DNA of 64,000 bases from Microseira wollei NIES-4236 (GTDB lineage Bacteria; Cyanobacteriota; Cyanobacteriia; Cyanobacteriales; Aerosakkonemataceae). The translations under genes and the position numbers were made by a program. The notes under the pieces are model-generated. The model worked only from the letters and a program-made list of their open reading frames with translations. It did no database searches and was not told the DNA's origin. The stretch covers positions 1-64,000 of the forward strand of contig NZ_BLAY01000013.1 of NCBI RefSeq assembly GCF_020521235.1, written 5' to 3'. Of the stretch, positions 61,716-64,000 are shown piece by piece; positions within the stretch are counted from its first letter, which is position 1, and every line of letters begins with the position of its first letter.

Positions 61716-62777
61716 ATGAACTGGCAAATTTTATTAGGTTGGCGTTTTGTTTTAGTATTTTTGATCTCTTGTGCATTATTAAGACAATTTCTCCCAGATA
61801 TAAACGATCCCCTCTATCATTTAAGGGCGTTTACTTCTGTGGGAAATGCGATCGCTTTACTCATCCTCTCAGGCTATGCGACGGCGAGTTCGATTACCAA
61901 AAATCCAGAAGGCTTTTACAAACGTCGCTTCATCAGAATCTATCCTTTGTACTTGTGTGCCATTCTAGTAGCACTTTTACCCTTTTTGTTTTTTGGCGAT
62001 CGCATTGAACCCCTACAAGACAAACATTATCCCATAGTTCCCCCCAAAGTAGAAACATTTTTTGCCTACTTATTTCTTGTACCAGGGTTTGTGGGTGACG
62101 TTTTTTGGTCAAATACATTTATCTGGCTTGTAGGTATTTTGGCAGTAGGCTATCTTTTCGCACCCTGGTTGATTCGTGTCAATAGTAAGGTGATTCTGGC
62201 TTTGATTGCGCTTTCCGGTTTGCTGTACATAGTCACTCCCTATGTTTATTACATCTGGTGGGAAGGGAAAGCCCCATTTAATTTGGCTCAATTAGGTCAA
62301 TTATGGCACCAAAAAGACAAATTACCTTATTATCCATTTTTAGGATATAATCTACTATTTTTCCTTCACGCTTGGACATGGCTTTTGGGTTTCTTCTATT
62401 TTCGCGAACAAGATAAATTATCAGCGAAACTCGTGCTGCTGGCGGGGAGTTTAATGTTAATACTGAACCAAGACCGCACGGGAATGTTTTCTTTAGTCAT
62501 CTACTTTGTTACTTGTTTGGTATTAATAATTGGCGGTAAAATAAAGCTGCCCAGGGTGCTAGGAAAGATCTGCGAATACTTAGGGGGTATTGCATATCCC
62601 TTCTTTCTATTTCACCGACCGACTTATATTTTTGCCTATAAGCTGGGAATCACGAATTCAGCCACGTTAATTTTTCTGGCTTTGTTAGTCGGAATGTTCT
62701 TTTATCATGCTGTAGATATACCCGTGCGTTCCAGAATGATGCCTGGAAAGAAAATTATTGCGCCTCAAGGAGAGTAA
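61716..62777 (+). CDS. Acyltransferase-3 family membrane protein, paralogue 2 (353 aa)
   Basis: MNWQILLGWRFVLVFLISCA is followed by GNAIALLILSGYATASSITK and FYKRRFIRIYPLYLCAILVA. The C-terminal GGIAYPFFLFHRPTYIFAYK matches paralogue 1. It begins 6 bases after the previous stop. Loop lengths differ, suggesting a different acyl acceptor. Confidence 0.87.
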   Translation: MNWQILLGWRFVLVFLISCALLRQFLPDINDPLYHLRAFTSVGNAIALLILSGYATASSITKNPEGFYKRRFIRIYPLYLCAILVALLPFLFFGDRIEPLQDKHYPIVPPKVETFFAYLFLVPGFVGDVFWSNTFIWLVGILAVGYLFAPWLIRVNSKVILALIALSGLLYIVTPYVYYIWWEGKAPFNLAQLGQLWHQKDKLPYYPFLGYNLLFFLHAWTWLLGFFYFREQDKLSAKLVLLAGSLMLILNQDRTGMFSLVIYFVTCLVLIIGGKIKLPRVLGKICEYLGGIAYPFFLFHRPTYIFAYKLGITNSATLIFLALLVGMFFYHAVDIPVRSRMMPGKKIIAPQGE

Positions 62778-62779
62778 CG

Positions 62780-63397
62780 GTGGAAAACAGCATAAAGCCC
62801 AGGTTAGCATTAGCTAAAAAAATCCGCAGAGGGTTTTATATCGTAGGTGGTGGGATTGGGGCTTTACTGTTAGGATTGTATGGGTTCGTTGGTGTCAGGT
62901 TAGCGATCGCCAATCACACTACTCCCACCCCCGAAGCGATTATGCTCTTAGGTGGCGGCAAAGGACGGGAACAATTTACCGTTGAGTTTGCTAAAGCTCA
63001 TCCTTCTCTGGATATTTTGGCTTCTGGGGTGCGTTTCCCAGATGGACTTGAGGTGTTTCGAGATGCAGGGATTCCCGAAAATCGATTGTATTCCAACATT
63101 TATGCGGTGGATACGGTCGGTAACTTTGCTATAACTGTGGAAGAATTACAAAAGCGCAAGGTTCATCATGTATACCTGATTACTTCCGACTATCATATGT
63201 CGAGAGCTGTTGCGGTTGCTACCATAATTTTGGGAAGTCGAGGAATTGCTTTTACCCCTGTCTCAATTGCTACTAACGAAACCCCAGAAACTTGGTCGTG
63301 GCTTCGCATTGCAAGGGATACGAGTCGTTCTATTTTCTGGATTTTCACAGGTCGCACTGGAGCTAACTTTACCATACATCTAAAATTGAAGAGGTAA
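62780..63397 (+). CDS. DUF218/YdcF-like membrane-anchored protein (205 aa)
   Basis: One membrane segment (GFYIVGGGIGALLLGLYGFV, about 18-38). EAIMLLGGGKGREQFTVEFA opens the DUF218 domain; FPDGLEVFRDAGIPENRLYS, VDTVGNFAITVEELQKRKVH and VYLITSDYHMSRAVAVATII complete it (the S-x-x-H-M-x-R-A motif is diagnostic). ElyC, SanA and YdcF relatives act in envelope polysaccharide processes. GTG start with AAGGAG upstream, two bases after the previous stop. Confidence 0.83.
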   Translation: MENSIKPRLALAKKIRRGFYIVGGGIGALLLGLYGFVGVRLAIANHTTPTPEAIMLLGGGKGREQFTVEFAKAHPSLDILASGVRFPDGLEVFRDAGIPENRLYSNIYAVDTVGNFAITVEELQKRKVHHVYLITSDYHMSRAVAVATIILGSRGIAFTPVSIATNETPETWSWLRIARDTSRSIFWIFTGRTGANFTIHLKLKR

Positions 63398-63439
63398 ACT
63401 AACTCTCCACAACTTATTTTTATGGCAGAATCAAACAAA

Positions 63440-64000
63440 ATGAACTGGCAAGTCCTTCTAGGACTGCGTTTTATCTTTGTATTTTTTATTACTTGTGCCC
63501 AGTTGAGAGAATTTATAGAGAATATAGACAGCGATTTTGTCTATAATTTGAGAAAATTCACTGCCATTGGTAATGTCATCGCACTGCTTTTACTTTCAGG
63601 CTATGCTAGCGCCTATTCGATTAAAAATAATCCAGAAGGATTTTATAAGCGTCGCTTTTTAAGAATCTATCCTTTGTACTTTTGTGCGATCGTTTTATCC
63701 TTACTGCCTTTTCTGATTTTTGGTAACAAAATTGCAACGCTGCATTCAAAACCAATCGTTCCACCCAATTTAGTCTCAATAGTTGAACATTTAACGCTTT
63801 TGCAAGGTCTGGCTTTTGGCACTTTTACGTCCAACTTACCCTTATGGCCTCTAGGCATCTTGGCGCCTTGTTATCTTTTAACGCCTCTGTTGCATCGACT
63901 AAGCGATCGCATCATCGTTTTTTCGATTGCCATCTCTGGTTCATTGTACGTAGCAGTTCCCTTTTTCTATAAATTATTTTATCATAAATCCCTTCCATAT
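63440..64000 (+). CDS. Acyltransferase-3 family membrane protein, paralogue 3, cut by window end
   Basis: MNWQVLLGLRFIFVFFITCA matches paralogue 2 at its start, which is why ATG 63440 is preferred over 63422. FYKRRFLRIYPLYFCAIVLS and the first five or six membrane segments are present, up to about residue 187. The frame is open at the right edge and the rest lies outside the window. It is closer to paralogue 2 than to paralogue 1. Confidence 0.87.
   Translation, partial: MNWQVLLGLRFIFVFFITCAQLREFIENIDSDFVYNLRKFTAIGNVIALLLLSGYASAYSIKNNPEGFYKRRFLRIYPLYFCAIVLSLLPFLIFGNKIATLHSKPIVPPNLVSIVEHLTLLQGLAFGTFTSNLPLWPLGILAPCYLLTPLLHRLSDRIIVFSIAISGSLYVAVPFFYKLFYHKSLPY

Overview
The window is chromosomal DNA of a cyanobacterium, most likely a filamentous, oscillatorian-type one. 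This rests on the very frequent GCGATCGC (HIP1) octamer, tracts of ATTAGCC/ATTAGCA heptamers, and cyanobacterial families (DUF3727, YqeG phosphatase next to ruvX, XisI-like and DUF29 proteins, CL-type group II introns). No rRNA or tRNA gene was recognised.

Left part (1-12.3 kb): a mobile-element graveyard. A transposase start, two decayed group II introns and an IS200/605 end lie left of small cyanobacterial genes and a LysR regulator. Next come three genes on the minus strand: a thioredoxin-fold [2Fe-2S] ferredoxin, an intact nifK, and a nifD that has lost its 5' quarter at a TnpB insertion sequence. These nif genes resemble the Clostridium/Desulfovibrio type rather than the usual cyanobacterial type. 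An ISL3 transposase remnant follows.

Middle (12.3-29.5 kb): small metabolic genes (methyltransferase, GNAT, DMT exporter, gluconokinase, cupin, SemiSWEET). One small gene of unknown function has three CIRCE operators in a row. Then come three dynamin-like GTPase genes, two of them tandem paralogues with a DUF3011 exported protein and an 80-bp triplicated palindromic repeat between them. A SIMPL-domain protein closes this part.

Conflict-type island (29.7-38.3 kb): toxin-antitoxin modules separated by a shared short repeat, a probable toxin/immunity pair, an AHH-type nuclease beside membrane proteins, two membrane proteins sharing a GRDI-x-GRD motif, and a divergent STAND ATPase whose stop codon lies in a MITE. 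HicB, DUF433, DUF29 and XisI-like pieces follow.

Housekeeping block (38.5-51.7 kb): acnB, a double-GNAT protein, ruvX, DUF3727, mltG, yqeG and proB. Between DUF3727 and mltG sits an IsrB-type (HNH-less IscB relative) nuclease gene. It is split by a full-length group II intron whose removal would restore the reading frame, and a structured candidate omega-RNA lies just upstream.

Right part (52.5-64 kb): a plus-strand surface-polysaccharide cluster. It holds a GT2 glycosyltransferase, CDP-glucose synthesis (RfbF), an SDR epimerase, the 3-dehydrase RfbH, an RfbC-like epimerase, an RfbD-like reductase, an old-yellow-enzyme homologue, a PhyH-like dioxygenase, three paralogous acyltransferases (the last cut by the window end) and a DUF218 protein. 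Together they suggest synthesis and acylation of a 3,6-dideoxyhexose-containing glycan.
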